Below, one piece after another: positions 1 to 8,723 of a DNA stretch of 64,000 nucleotides. The stretch is taken from NCBI RefSeq assembly GCF_034424545.1, contig NZ_CP139970.1, forward strand, positions 930,001-994,000. The letters run 5' to 3'. The notes beneath the pieces were generated by a model. It was not told the origin of the DNA. It saw only the letters and a list, made by a program, of their open reading frames with translations, and searched no databases. How positions within the stretch are numbered: the stretch's first letter is position 1; each line of letters opens with the position of its first letter. A program made the translations under genes and the position numbers. This stretch comes from Trinickia caryophylli. Lineage in GTDB: Bacteria > Pseudomonadota > Gammaproteobacteria > Burkholderiales > Burkholderiaceae.

Positions 1-663
1 GCCCTGGCGGAGGGCGAGCACCGCGGCTTGTCGAGCAAACTGATCCTCTGCTTCTTGCGGCATCTGCCCGAGGAGGATGCGCTCGAAACCTTCGAAGCCG
101 CACTGCCGCTCTTCGAGCGTTACGCCCATCGGCTCGTCGGCGTGGGCCTCGACTCCTCCGAGCGCGGGCATCCGCCGTCGAAATTCGAGCGCGTGTTCGC
201 CAAGGCGCGCGCCCGCGGACTGAAGATCGTCGCGCACGCCGGCGAGGAAGGGCCGCCCGCTTACGTCCACGAAGCGCTGGACCTGCTGAAGGCGGACCGG
301 ATCGACCACGGCGTGCGAAGCATCGAGGATCCGGCGCTCGTGGCGCGGCTCGCCGCGTCGCGCATCGCGCTGACCGTCTGCCCGCTCTCGAACCTGAAGC
401 TGCGCGTATTCGACGACATGAAGCACCACACGCTGAAGTCGCTGCTATCGGCCGGCGTGGCCGTCACCATCAATTCCGATGACCCCGCCTACTTCGGCGG
501 GTACGTGAACGCCAACTACCTCGCGGCAGCCGACGCGCTCGCGCTCGACGACGCCGAGGTCTACGCCATCCTGCGCAACGGCTTCGAGGCCTCGTTCATC
601 GAACCCGCCCGGCGCGAGGCTTTGATCGCGCAACTCGACGCCTACTGGCAGCGCGCGCACTGA
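1..663 (+). CDS. adenosine/adenine deaminase family protein, 5' end missing
   Basis: This is the last 220 codons of a purine deaminase; the reading frame is open to the left edge, so the start lies outside the window. The fragment carries the metal and catalytic motifs of the family: HAGEE near fragment residue 79, IDHG near 101, and SDDP near 159. Enzymes of this family hydrolytically deaminate adenosine or adenine in purine salvage. The stretch GVGLDSSERGHPPSKF and the SDDPAYFGGY signature are, as I recall, typical of the bacterial/fungal adenine deaminase branch rather than true adenosine deaminases, so adenine is the likelier substrate. That last point is inference from motif memory. guaD follows 33 bases downstream on the same strand, which fits a small purine-salvage unit. 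Confidence 0.88.
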   Translation, partial: ALAEGEHRGLSSKLILCFLRHLPEEDALETFEAALPLFERYAHRLVGVGLDSSERGHPPSKFERVFAKARARGLKIVAHAGEEGPPAYVHEALDLLKADRIDHGVRSIEDPALVARLAASRIALTVCPLSNLKLRVFDDMKHHTLKSLLSAGVAVTINSDDPAYFGGYVNANYLAAADALALDDAEVYAILRNGFEASFIEPARREALIAQLDAYWQRAH

Positions 664-696
664 CGCCGCGCGCTCGTTGCATCGAACGTATTCGCC

Positions 697-2043
697 ATGA
701 CCGATACCGATCCGCGCAAGACCGAACGCATTGCTTATCGCGGGAAGCTCCTGACATTCGACGATCGTCCGGACGCATCGGACGAGGCGACCGTTTTCGA
801 AGAGGACGGGCTCTTGATCGTCGAGTCGGGCCGCGTGGTCGCGCGCGGCAGCTACCCGGCGCTTGCCGCCCAGCTCACGGCCGACACGGACGTGCGAGCG
901 CTGCGCGACAAATGGATCGTGCCCGGCTTCATCGACACGCATCTGCACTACCCGCAGACCGACATGATCGCCTCGCCGGCGGCGGGCCTGTTGCCCTGGC
1001 TCGAGCGCTATACGTTTCCGACCGAGCGGCGCTTCGCAGACGCTGCCCGCGCGCGCGAGACGGCCGAGTTCTTCCTTGACGAACTGCTCGCCAGCGGCAC
1101 GACCACGGCACTCGTCTACTGCACCGTGCACAAGGAATCGGCCGATGCGTTGTTCGCCGCGAGCGACGCCCGCAATCTGCGGATGATCGCGGGCAAGGTG
1201 CTGATGGATCGCAACTGCCCCGCGTTCCTGCGCGATACGGCGCAATCGGGCTACGACGACAGCGCCGAGCTGATCGCGAGGTGGCATGGCCGCGGGCGCC
1301 AGCTCTATGCGCTCACGCCGCGCTTTGCTCCGACCTCGACGCCGGAGCAGCTCGAGGCCTGCGGCGCACTCGCCGGGCAACACGCCGACGTTTTCATCCA
1401 GACCCACGTCGCGGAGAACGTTGACGAAATCAAATGGGTGACCGAGCTGTACCCTGGCCACCGCAGCTATCTCGACGTCTATGACCGATATGGCCTGCTG
1501 CGCCGCCGCGCCGTTTACGGTCACTGCATCCACTTCGACGACGCCGATCGCGCGCGCATGAGGGAAACGGGTGCCGTGGCGTCGCACTGCCCGACGTCCA
1601 ACCTTTTCCTGGGCAGCGGCCTCTTCGATATGGGCAAGGCACGCGAGCATGGGATGCCGGTCGCACTCGGCACCGACGTGGGTGGCGGTACGTCGTTTTC
1701 GATGCTGCAGACGATGAACGAAGCGCACAAGGTTGCCCGCATGAGCGGCCACTACCTGAGCGCGACGCAGATGTTCTGGCTGGCGACGGCGGGCGCCGCC
1801 GAGGCGCTCGGACTCGATGCGCAGATCGGCACGCTCGCCCCCGGCAGCGAAGCCGATTTCATCGTGCTCGATCCGCAGGCCACACCGCTGCTCGCGCGGC
1901 GCATGGAGCAGGCCGAAACGCTCGAGGAATCGCTCTTCGCGTTTGCGCTGCTCGGCGACGATCGCGCCGTGCTCGAGACCTACGCGGCGGGCCGCCGCGT
2001 ACATCGGCGAGGCGAGCGCGCGACGAAACGCAAACGGCCCTGA
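697..2043 (+). CDS. guaD: guanine deaminase
   Basis: A 448-residue amidohydrolase that converts guanine to xanthine and ammonia in purine catabolism. Zinc-site motifs are present in order: HLH at residues 82-84, THVAEN with His near 237, GHCIH with His near 276, and GTDVGG with Asp near 327. The length is normal for bacterial GuaD. The ATG at 697 opens MTDTDPRKTERIAYRGKLL, a usual N-terminal beta-strand start. It lies just downstream of a purine deaminase and was probably co-transcribed with it. No terminator is visible between this gene and the riboswitch promoter that follows. Confidence 0.95.
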   Translation: MTDTDPRKTERIAYRGKLLTFDDRPDASDEATVFEEDGLLIVESGRVVARGSYPALAAQLTADTDVRALRDKWIVPGFIDTHLHYPQTDMIASPAAGLLPWLERYTFPTERRFADAARARETAEFFLDELLASGTTTALVYCTVHKESADALFAASDARNLRMIAGKVLMDRNCPAFLRDTAQSGYDDSAELIARWHGRGRQLYALTPRFAPTSTPEQLEACGALAGQHADVFIQTHVAENVDEIKWVTELYPGHRSYLDVYDRYGLLRRRAVYGHCIHFDDADRARMRETGAVASHCPTSNLFLGSGLFDMGKAREHGMPVALGTDVGGGTSFSMLQTMNEAHKVARMSGHYLSATQMFWLATAGAAEALGLDAQIGTLAPGSEADFIVLDPQATPLLARRMEQAETLEESLFAFALLGDDRAVLETYAAGRRVHRRGERATKRKRP

Positions 2044-2101
2044 CACGCAAGGCACGGTCAGAAAGGGCAGACCCGAACGGGATGGCAAACCCGCGCGCCT
2101 A

Positions 2102-2110
2102 TGCTAGAAT
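2102..2110 (+). promoter_or_regulatory. extended -10 promoter for the riboswitch transcript
   Basis: TGCTAGAAT is an extended -10 element (TG, one base, TAGAAT). It would start transcription near 2117, a few bases before the conserved 5' end of the riboswitch. No convincing -35 element is visible, which is common for extended -10 promoters. Confidence 0.5.
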
Positions 2111-2117
2111 CCGTCCC

Positions 2118-2256
2118 TCATTGGGGAGTAGCCGCCCCGACGCCACACCTTGCCTACGCAAGGTTCGTTTTGCGCGTTCGGGGGCATCCGTCAACAGACT
2201 TGGCCCGCGCGGCCATGGCGGATGCAGCCTCTGGCCTGGCGAGACCGATGACCCGC
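2118..2256 (+). promoter_or_regulatory. yybP-ykoY (manganese) riboswitch
   Basis: The 5' side reads TTGGGGAGTAGCC (2121-2133), a hallmark of the yybP-ykoY aptamer. The central part contains CATCCGTCAACA and TTGGCC, and the 3' side reads TGGCGAGACCGATGACC near 2237-2253, the conserved closing segment. Known members of this class bind Mn2+ and switch on Mn-export or related membrane proteins. The gene downstream is a GDT1/UPF0016 protein, a recurrent target of this class in proteobacteria. The mechanism, termination versus ribosome-site exposure, cannot be read with certainty. No U-run terminator is evident before the gene, so translational control is likelier. Confidence 0.85.
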
Positions 2257-2331
2257 ATGCGCGCCGCTTCAGGGCCCGGCGCACGGTGGGTCGTCGCTCG
2301 CTCACATCTCGGCCCGAGGAACATCATCGAC

Positions 2332-2910
2332 GTGGAACAAGCCTTTCTCATCTCGACCGGTGCCGTCGCACTTGCCGAAATCGGCGACAAGACGCAGTTG
2401 CTTTCGCTCGTGCTCGCCGCCCGCTACCGCAAACCCGTACCGATCATGCTGGGCGTACTCGCCGCCACGCTGGCGAACCACGCGGGCGCCGGCGCAATAG
2501 GCGCGTGGCTCGGCGCGCTCATTACGCCAACAGTCATGCAATGGGCGCTCGCCGTCTCGTTCATCGTCATGGGCATCTGGGTGTTGATTCCGGACAAGCT
2601 CGACGAACGAGAGGCGAACGTCACGCGCGGTCACCTCGGCGTGTTCTGGGCTACGGTGCTGACGTTCTTTCTCGCCGAGATGGGCGACAAGACGCAAATC
2701 GCCACGGTTGCTCTGGCCGCGCGATTTCACGACTTCTTCGGCGTCGTGGCCGGAACGACGCTCGGCATGATGCTGGCCAACGTACCGGCCATCCTGCTCG
2801 GCGAGCGGTTCGCTCACCGCCTCCCCACGCGTGCGGTGCACGTCGTCGCGGCGCTGCTCTTCATTGCGCTCGGCGTACTCGCCATCTTTCGAGGCACGGG
2901 CGGAGCCTGA
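2332..2910 (+). CDS. GDT1/TMEM165 (UPF0016) family membrane protein, probable Mn2+ exporter
   Basis: Two repeats each carry the family signature E-x-G-D-K-T-Q (AEIGDKTQL near residue 15 and AEMGDKTQI near 118), embedded in about six hydrophobic helices. The GTG start at 2332 gives 192 residues, the usual size; a longer frame from 2101 would translate through the riboswitch and is not credible. AGGA at 2317-2320 is a plausible ribosome site. Family members move Mn2+/Ca2+ across membranes, and the upstream Mn-type riboswitch supports a role in manganese efflux. The exact substrate is inferred from that context. It converges on the DUF4136 lipoprotein gene. Confidence 0.88.
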   Translation: MEQAFLISTGAVALAEIGDKTQLLSLVLAARYRKPVPIMLGVLAATLANHAGAGAIGAWLGALITPTVMQWALAVSFIVMGIWVLIPDKLDEREANVTRGHLGVFWATVLTFFLAEMGDKTQIATVALAARFHDFFGVVAGTTLGMMLANVPAILLGERFAHRLPTRAVHVVAALLFIALGVLAIFRGTGGA

Positions 2911-2962
2911 CTCCGGCACCGGGAACCCGCGCGGGTTGCCGACGGCACCCGCCCCGTCGCTT

Positions 2963-3664
2963 TCAGCGCGGCGCGGTGGCCGCGCCGCTCGCGCCGGTTG
3001 TCGCCGCCGCAGGCACGACGGGCACCTCGTTCGAGGCTGCCCTCCCCTTTTTGTCGACGGGAATCCGCACTGTACGGACCACACCGTTGCCAAGCGGAAA
3101 GTCCGCGAGTGCGCCGCGCACCAGGTACGGCATGGCGCGCACGAGCGAGGAATCGTCATCCGTATCCCGGGCGGTCACGTTGTAGACCTCCTTGCCGGTC
3201 GAGCGCTCGGTCATGCGGATGCCCAGCGTGTGCGTGTAGACCGGATACGTCTGACTGACGTAGCCCGCGGGAAATGCGCCGAACGGCCCCCAGGGATCGA
3301 ACGGGCGCCAGTATGGCCCCGCCCAGGGGCTGCCGTAGTACACGGGCTGGCTCACCGTCATCGTATCGCCGCGCGTGTCGTACGAGAGCGACACGAGATA
3401 ATTCGCCTCGCCGGCAGGGCGGGGCCTGAACGCGTACAGATCGAGCTCGTTGGCCACCAACTGTTCGTAGGTGGCTTCCTCTATGCTGTTTTGCTGCGCG
3501 GACGAGCGCGAGAACGCATACGTGCGCGTGGCATCGCTGCCGCTCCATGCCGAAAAGGCCGTGACCTGCGTCGTCACGTAACTCGTACAGCCTGACATCG
3601 CCACGGCCGCCACCGCCAACACCGGCACGGCCAGACGCCTTGCCCTATCCCACATCGCCGTCAT
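2963..3664 (-). CDS. DUF4136 domain-containing lipoprotein
   Basis: A 233-residue protein beginning MTAMWDRARRLAVPVLAV, with a signal peptide ending in a lipobox (AMSGC, Cys near residue 24). It should therefore be exported and lipid-anchored. The mature part matches the DUF4136 pattern (a YAF motif, a middle region rich in Tyr/Pro/Gly, then a conserved IRMTERSTGKEVYNV strand). The ATG at 3664 is preceded by AGGA in GAGGAATGC, so I prefer it to the longer frame from 3796. Function is unknown. It is monocistronic, divergent from pepN. Confidence 0.85.
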   Translation of the reverse strand: MTAMWDRARRLAVPVLAVAAVAMSGCTSYVTTQVTAFSAWSGSDATRTYAFSRSSAQQNSIEEATYEQLVANELDLYAFRPRPAGEANYLVSLSYDTRGDTMTVSQPVYYGSPWAGPYWRPFDPWGPFGAFPAGYVSQTYPVYTHTLGIRMTERSTGKEVYNVTARDTDDDSSLVRAMPYLVRGALADFPLGNGVVRTVRIPVDKKGRAASNEVPVVPAAATTGASGAATAPR

Positions 3665-3853
3665 GCATTCCTCGCCAATCAATCGAAATTCATGCTTCGT
3701 CATGCCCGCGATGCCGATGATACGCCCAGCGCCCACCCGCCCCCAATCGGCAAAGTGTGCTTCCGACGACGCAGGACATTTAAGGCCTTTGTACAATGGG
3801 CAACGACCTCGCCCGTTCGCGCGAGCCGCAACGCTCTACTAGACCGATCCGCC

Positions 3854-6532
3854 ATGTCCGATACAGCCACTCCCGCCGTCGTCCGGCGCTCAGACTACAG
3901 CCCGCCTACGTTTTTGATCGAATCGGCCGCCCTCGAGTTCGATCTCGTACCCGAACGCACGCTCGTCAGCAACACCATGCGCGTTCGGCGTAATCCCGAC
4001 GCGGCCCCGGCGTCGCATCTCGAACTCATGGGCGAGGCGCTCGAACTCGTTTCCGTCTCGATCGACGGCGCGCCGCACGCGCAGCACCGCACTCATGAAC
4101 ACGGCCTCGTGCTCGAAGGCGTGCCGGACGCGTTCGAACTCACGATCGTGAGCACCTGCAACCCGGCGAGCAATACGACGCTCTCCGGACTGTACGTGTC
4201 GAGCGGCAGTTTCTTCACGCAGTGCGAAGCGGAAGGCTTCAGGCGCATCACCTACTTCCTCGACCGGCCCGACGTGATGTCGACCTACACTGTCACGCTG
4301 CGCGCCGACAAGACGGCCTATCCGGTGCTGCTCTCGAATGGGAACCTCGTCGATTCGGGCGAGTTGCCCGACGGCCGTCATTACGCGAAGTGGGAAGACC
4401 CGTTCAAGAAGCCGAGCTACCTGTTCGCGCTTGTCGCAGGCAAGCTCGTCGCCCTCGAGGAGCGCATCCGCACGGGCTCCGGCAAGGAGAAGCTGCTGCA
4501 GGTGTGGGTCGAGCCGCACGACCTCGACAAGACGCGCCATGCCATGGACTCGCTGATCCACGCGATCCGCTGGGACGAAAAGCGCTTCGGACTCGAACTC
4601 GATCTCGACCGCTTCATGATCGTCGCCGTGAGCGACTTCAACATGGGCGCGATGGAAAACAAGGGGCTCAACATCTTCAACACGAAGTACGTGCTTGCCA
4701 ACCCCGAGACGGCGACCGACACGGACTTCGCCAACATCGAGGCCGTGGTGGGCCACGAGTACTTCCACAATTGGACCGGCAACCGCGTAACCTGCCGCGA
4801 CTGGTTCCAGTTGAGCCTCAAGGAAGGTCTGACCGTCTTCCGGGACCAGGAGTTCTCGGCCGACATGCAAGGCGGCGCGGACGACGAAGCGGCCCGCGCG
4901 GTGAAGCGCATCGAAGACGTGCGCGTACTGCGGCAAATGCAGTTCGCCGAGGACGCAGGCCCGATGGCGCACCCGGTGCGGCCCGAAAGCTATGTCGAGA
5001 TCAACAACTTCTACACGATGACCGTCTACGAAAAAGGCGCCGAGGTCGTGCGGATGTACCAGACGCTGTTCGGCCGCGACGGCTTCAGGCGTGGCATGGA
5101 TCTCTATTTCGAGCGCCACGACGGGCAGGCGGTCACCTGCGACGATTTCCGCCACGCAATGGCCGACGCGAACGGGCGCGATCTGGCGCAGTTCGAGCGC
5201 TGGTACAGCCAAGCCGGCACGCCGCGCGTAAACGTGCGCACGGCATACGATGCCGGCGCGAAGCGCTACACCGTGACGCTCTCGCAACGGTACGCAGAGG
5301 CGGCGCCCGCCGCGCACGAAACGCAAAAGGGGCCGCTGCTCATTCCGTTCGCAATCGGCTTGATCGGGCGCGACGGCAACGACCTTCCGCTGCGCCTCGA
5401 AGGCGAGCCGAATGCGAGCGGCACGACGCGCGTGCTCGATCTCACGGCCGAGGACGCGACCTTCACGTTCGTGGACGTACCCGAGGCACCGCTGCCGTCG
5501 CTGCTGCGCAACTTCTCGGCCCCCGTCATCGTCGAGTACGAATACACGCCCGACGAACTCGCCTTCCTGCTTGCGCACGACAGCGACCCCTTCAACCGCT
5601 GGGAAGCCGGCCAGCGCCTCGCCACGCGCGAGCTGCTGACGCTCGCGGGCCGCGCGGCGAATGGGCTCGACAACGCCGTGGTCGCCGCATTCGCGCGCGT
5701 GCTGACCGACGAAACGCTTTCGCCCGCGTTTCGCGAACTCGCCCTCGTCCTGCCTTCGGAATCGTATCTTGCCGAACAGATGGTCGAGGCGGACCCGGCC
5801 GCGGTCCACGCGGCGCGCCAGTTCATGCGCAAGCGCTTCGCCGTAGCCATGCGCGAGGCGTGGCTGGACACCTATGCGCACCACGTGACCCCGGGCGGTT
5901 ACGAGCCGAGCGCACAGGCAGCGGGGCAGCGCGCGCTGAAGAATCTCGCCCTCGCTTATCTGGCCGAACTCGACGATCCGGCCGATGCGATCCGTCTCGC
6001 GACCGCGCAATACGACTCGGCTGACAACATGACCGATCGCGCCGCGGCGCTTTCCGCGCTGCTCGCGGCCGCGGCAACGTCAGGCGCGCCCACGGCCGAG
6101 CGTGTGCTCGATGATTTCTACCGCCGCTTCGAACGCGAGCCGCTCGTGATCGACAAGTGGTTCGCCATGCAGGCAACGCAGCGCGGCAGCGCCGGCCGGC
6201 CGGTCATCGAGATCGTACGCAAGCTCATGACGCACCCGGCGTTCACGCTGCGCAACCCGAACCGGGCACGCTCGCTGATCTTCAGCTTCTGTTCGGCCAA
6301 CCCCTCGCAGTTCCATGCTCCGGACGGCTCGGGCTATGCATTCTGGGCCGAACAGGTCATCGCACTCGATGCGCTGAACCCGCAAGTGGCGGCACGTCTC
6401 GCGCGGGCGCTCGAGCTCTGGCGGCGCTATACCCCCAGCCTGCGCGAGAAGATGCGCGCGGCACTCGAACGCGTGGCGGCGCAGGCATCGTCGCGCGACG
6501 TACGGGAAATCGTCGACAAGGCCCTCGCCTGA
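3854..6532 (+). CDS. pepN: aminopeptidase N
   Basis: An 892-residue M1 zinc metallopeptidase that removes N-terminal amino acids from peptides in the cytoplasm. It has the substrate-binding GAMEN motif (residues 265-269) and the zinc site HEYFH (301-305), with the downstream Glu in LKEGLT near 324. The C-terminal half is the long helical domain typical of the E. coli-type PepN. The start at 3854 (MSDTATPAVV) was preferred over an upstream ATG at 3692 that overlaps the divergent lipoprotein gene's leader. A Rho-independent terminator follows 36 bases after the stop. Confidence 0.97.
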   Translation: MSDTATPAVVRRSDYSPPTFLIESAALEFDLVPERTLVSNTMRVRRNPDAAPASHLELMGEALELVSVSIDGAPHAQHRTHEHGLVLEGVPDAFELTIVSTCNPASNTTLSGLYVSSGSFFTQCEAEGFRRITYFLDRPDVMSTYTVTLRADKTAYPVLLSNGNLVDSGELPDGRHYAKWEDPFKKPSYLFALVAGKLVALEERIRTGSGKEKLLQVWVEPHDLDKTRHAMDSLIHAIRWDEKRFGLELDLDRFMIVAVSDFNMGAMENKGLNIFNTKYVLANPETATDTDFANIEAVVGHEYFHNWTGNRVTCRDWFQLSLKEGLTVFRDQEFSADMQGGADDEAARAVKRIEDVRVLRQMQFAEDAGPMAHPVRPESYVEINNFYTMTVYEKGAEVVRMYQTLFGRDGFRRGMDLYFERHDGQAVTCDDFRHAMADANGRDLAQFERWYSQAGTPRVNVRTAYDAGAKRYTVTLSQRYAEAAPAAHETQKGPLLIPFAIGLIGRDGNDLPLRLEGEPNASGTTRVLDLTAEDATFTFVDVPEAPLPSLLRNFSAPVIVEYEYTPDELAFLLAHDSDPFNRWEAGQRLATRELLTLAGRAANGLDNAVVAAFARVLTDETLSPAFRELALVLPSESYLAEQMVEADPAAVHAARQFMRKRFAVAMREAWLDTYAHHVTPGGYEPSAQAAGQRALKNLALAYLAELDDPADAIRLATAQYDSADNMTDRAAALSALLAAAATSGAPTAERVLDDFYRRFEREPLVIDKWFAMQATQRGSAGRPVIEIVRKLMTHPAFTLRNPNRARSLIFSFCSANPSQFHAPDGSGYAFWAEQVIALDALNPQVAARLARALELWRRYTPSLREKMRAALERVAAQASSRDVREIVDKALA

Positions 6533-6567
6533 AAAAAACAGAACGCGCGCCACGCTTCGACGAAGTG

Positions 6568-6597
6568 AAACCGGCACCGGGTGTGCCGGTTTTTTTT
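6568..6597 (+). terminator. Rho-independent terminator after pepN
   Basis: A 9-bp stem, AACCGGCAC (6569-6577) with GTGCCGGTT (6583-6591), is closed by a 5-base loop and runs into eight T residues. Confidence 0.9.
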
Positions 6598-6685
6598 CGC
6601 CGGTGCCGGTATTGACTGACTGGCCGACTGTCGTCACGCGCCGAGCACGAGCATGATGAATTCGTCGCATATACCCCTTTACATT

Positions 6686-6700
6686 TAACGTGACGCGTTA
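6686..6700 (+). promoter_or_regulatory. candidate HigA operator over the higBA promoter
   Basis: TAACG-TGACG-CGTTA is a perfect 5+5 dyad. It lies between a possible -35 (TTTACA, 6678-6683) and a possible -10 (TATATC, 6699-6704), just before higB. HigA antitoxins repress their own operons by binding short TAACG/CGTTA-like palindromes, so the position and form fit autoregulation. The spacing between the promoter elements is short (15 bases), which leaves the promoter call uncertain. Confidence 0.45.
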
Positions 6701-6710
6701 TATCATGCCG

Positions 6711-6992
6711 ATGATCAAGACATTCGCCGACAAACGAACGGCCGCGCTGTTCGACGGCTATGTCGTCCACTCGCTGCCGCGCTCCATTCAGGCGATCGCA
6801 TACCGCAAGCTTCAGATGATCGATGCGGCCGAGTCGATCGTCGATCTGCACGCTCCGCCGGGTAACCGGCTCGAAGCGCTGCGTGGCGACCGGGCCGGCC
6901 AATGGAGCGTCCGGGTCAATGCACGCTGGCGCATATGCTTTCACTTCGTGGAGGGCGCCGCATTCAACGTCGAAATCGTCGACTATCACTAA
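6711..6992 (+). CDS. higB: HigB-type (RelE/ParE superfamily) toxin
   Basis: A 93-residue protein beginning MIKTFADKRTAALFDG. The family pattern includes LEALRGDRAGQWSVRVNARW followed by RICF and a final VEIVDYH. HigB toxins are ribosome-dependent mRNA endonucleases, neutralised by the HigA partner encoded next. Toxin-first order is characteristic of higBA. Upstream ATGs in frame at 6690 and 6705 are possible, but 6711 gives the standard N-terminus. No Shine-Dalgarno sequence precedes any of them, so the transcript may be nearly leaderless. The stop is 11 bases before higA. Confidence 0.88.
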   Translation: MIKTFADKRTAALFDGYVVHSLPRSIQAIAYRKLQMIDAAESIVDLHAPPGNRLEALRGDRAGQWSVRVNARWRICFHFVEGAAFNVEIVDYH

Positions 6993-7003
6993 GGGAATCT
7001 GTC

Positions 7004-7429
7004 ATGGCTATCGAACGTGGTGCGCTGAACCATGCCGACTTCACCGATATCGGCACGGGCGAGCGCCTGGCGGCGATTCATCCCGGGCTCGTATTGCGCG
7101 CCGAGTTTCTCGAGCCGCTCGGCATGTCCGTCAACGCGCTCGCGCTGGCGCTGCGCGTACCCGCCCCACGCATCAACGATGTCGTACGCGGCAAACGGGC
7201 CGTTTCTCCGGAAACCGCGCTGCGGCTCGCCCGTTATTTCGGCACGAGCGCAAGCTTCTGGCTCGATCTGCAGAATTCGCACGACCTGCGCATCGCGACC
7301 GAGACGTCCGGCGAGCGCATCGAACGCGAGATCGAACCGTTGCCCGCGGCGCTTCGCCGGCCGCTCTCTCAGCCGCCGCGTGCGGCAGCCGCCACAAAAA
7401 CCCGCAGCCGGGGGCGTGCTGGCGGGTAA
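7004..7429 (+). CDS. higA: HigA-type antitoxin (XRE-family HTH)
   Basis: A 141-residue helix-turn-helix protein with the HigA pattern HPGLVLRAEFLEPLGMSVN, then LALALRVPAPRINDVVRGKR and SPETALRLARYFGTSASFWL. It should bind and inhibit HigB and repress the operon. The start at 7004 has AAGGGA eight bases upstream. After the HTH domain the protein continues for about 40 residues, ending in a basic, Ala/Arg-rich tail (KTRSRGRAGG). That makes it longer than the roughly 100-residue antitoxins usual for this family. The stop codon overlaps a TAAAAT box that may be the -10 of fbp. Confidence 0.88.
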   Translation: MAIERGALNHADFTDIGTGERLAAIHPGLVLRAEFLEPLGMSVNALALALRVPAPRINDVVRGKRAVSPETALRLARYFGTSASFWLDLQNSHDLRIATETSGERIEREIEPLPAALRRPLSQPPRAAAATKTRSRGRAGG

Positions 7430-7465
7430 AATCCATGGCATCCCCATGGCTTTCGGAGTATCGCA

Positions 7466-8482
<1,017 letters not shown>

Positions 8483-8491
8483 CGAAGGGGC

Positions 8492-8521
8492 TTGCCACCT
8501 GACGCGAGATGTCTCTATAAT
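8492..8521 (+). promoter_or_regulatory. sigma70 promoter of tRNA-Thr
   Basis: TTGCCA (8492-8497), an 18-base spacer and TATAAT (8516-8521) place the start about 10 bases before the tRNA. Confidence 0.7.
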
Positions 8522-8536
8522 CGCGTTTCTCCTGAT

Positions 8537-8612
8537 GCCGGAATAGCTCAGCAGGTAGAGCAGCGCATTCGTAATGCGAAGGTCGGGGGTTCGATTCCTC
8601 TTTCCGGCACCA
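8537..8612 (+). tRNA. tRNA-Thr (CGT)
   Basis: A 76-base cloverleaf with acceptor stem GCCGGAA/TTCCGGC, a D-arm GCTCAGCAGGTAGAGC, the anticodon loop TTCGTAA (anticodon CGT), the T-loop GGTTCGATTCC and an encoded CCA end. It reads the ACG threonine codon. Confidence 0.97.
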
Positions 8613-8620
8613 TAGAATTC

Positions 8621-8657
8621 AAAAAGGGCTGCAAGCCAAAAGCTTGCAGCCCTTTTT
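8621..8657 (+). terminator. bidirectional Rho-independent terminator between tRNA-Thr and pobA
   Basis: The stem AAAAAGGGCTGCAAGC / GCTTGCAGCCCTTTTT is flanked by A and T runs. It can end both tRNA-Thr transcription (+) and pobA transcription (-). Confidence 0.9.
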
Positions 8658-8723
8658 CATTTGCGCGCGTTGCGGCGCGCCGTGCCTCCCGGCAACGGCA
8701 CGCACGGCGGCAGGCGCCCGCCG

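Noticed and set aside
445..2088. A 547-codon minus-strand frame across guaD
   Set aside because: Antisense shadow of guaD; no ribosome site and composition typical of a mirror frame.
2101..2331. N-terminal extension of the GDT1-family gene
   Set aside because: The region is the riboswitch and its linker; the protein family begins at the GTG at 2332.
2925..2938. AACCCGCGCGGGTT palindrome between two convergent genes
   Set aside because: Short and lacking a T-run; such GC palindromes are frequent at this base composition.
3890..6010. A 706-codon open frame on the minus strand across pepN
   Set aside because: It is a mirror frame of a well-supported metallopeptidase gene in GC-rich DNA, with low-complexity Arg/Val/Glu content and no domain.
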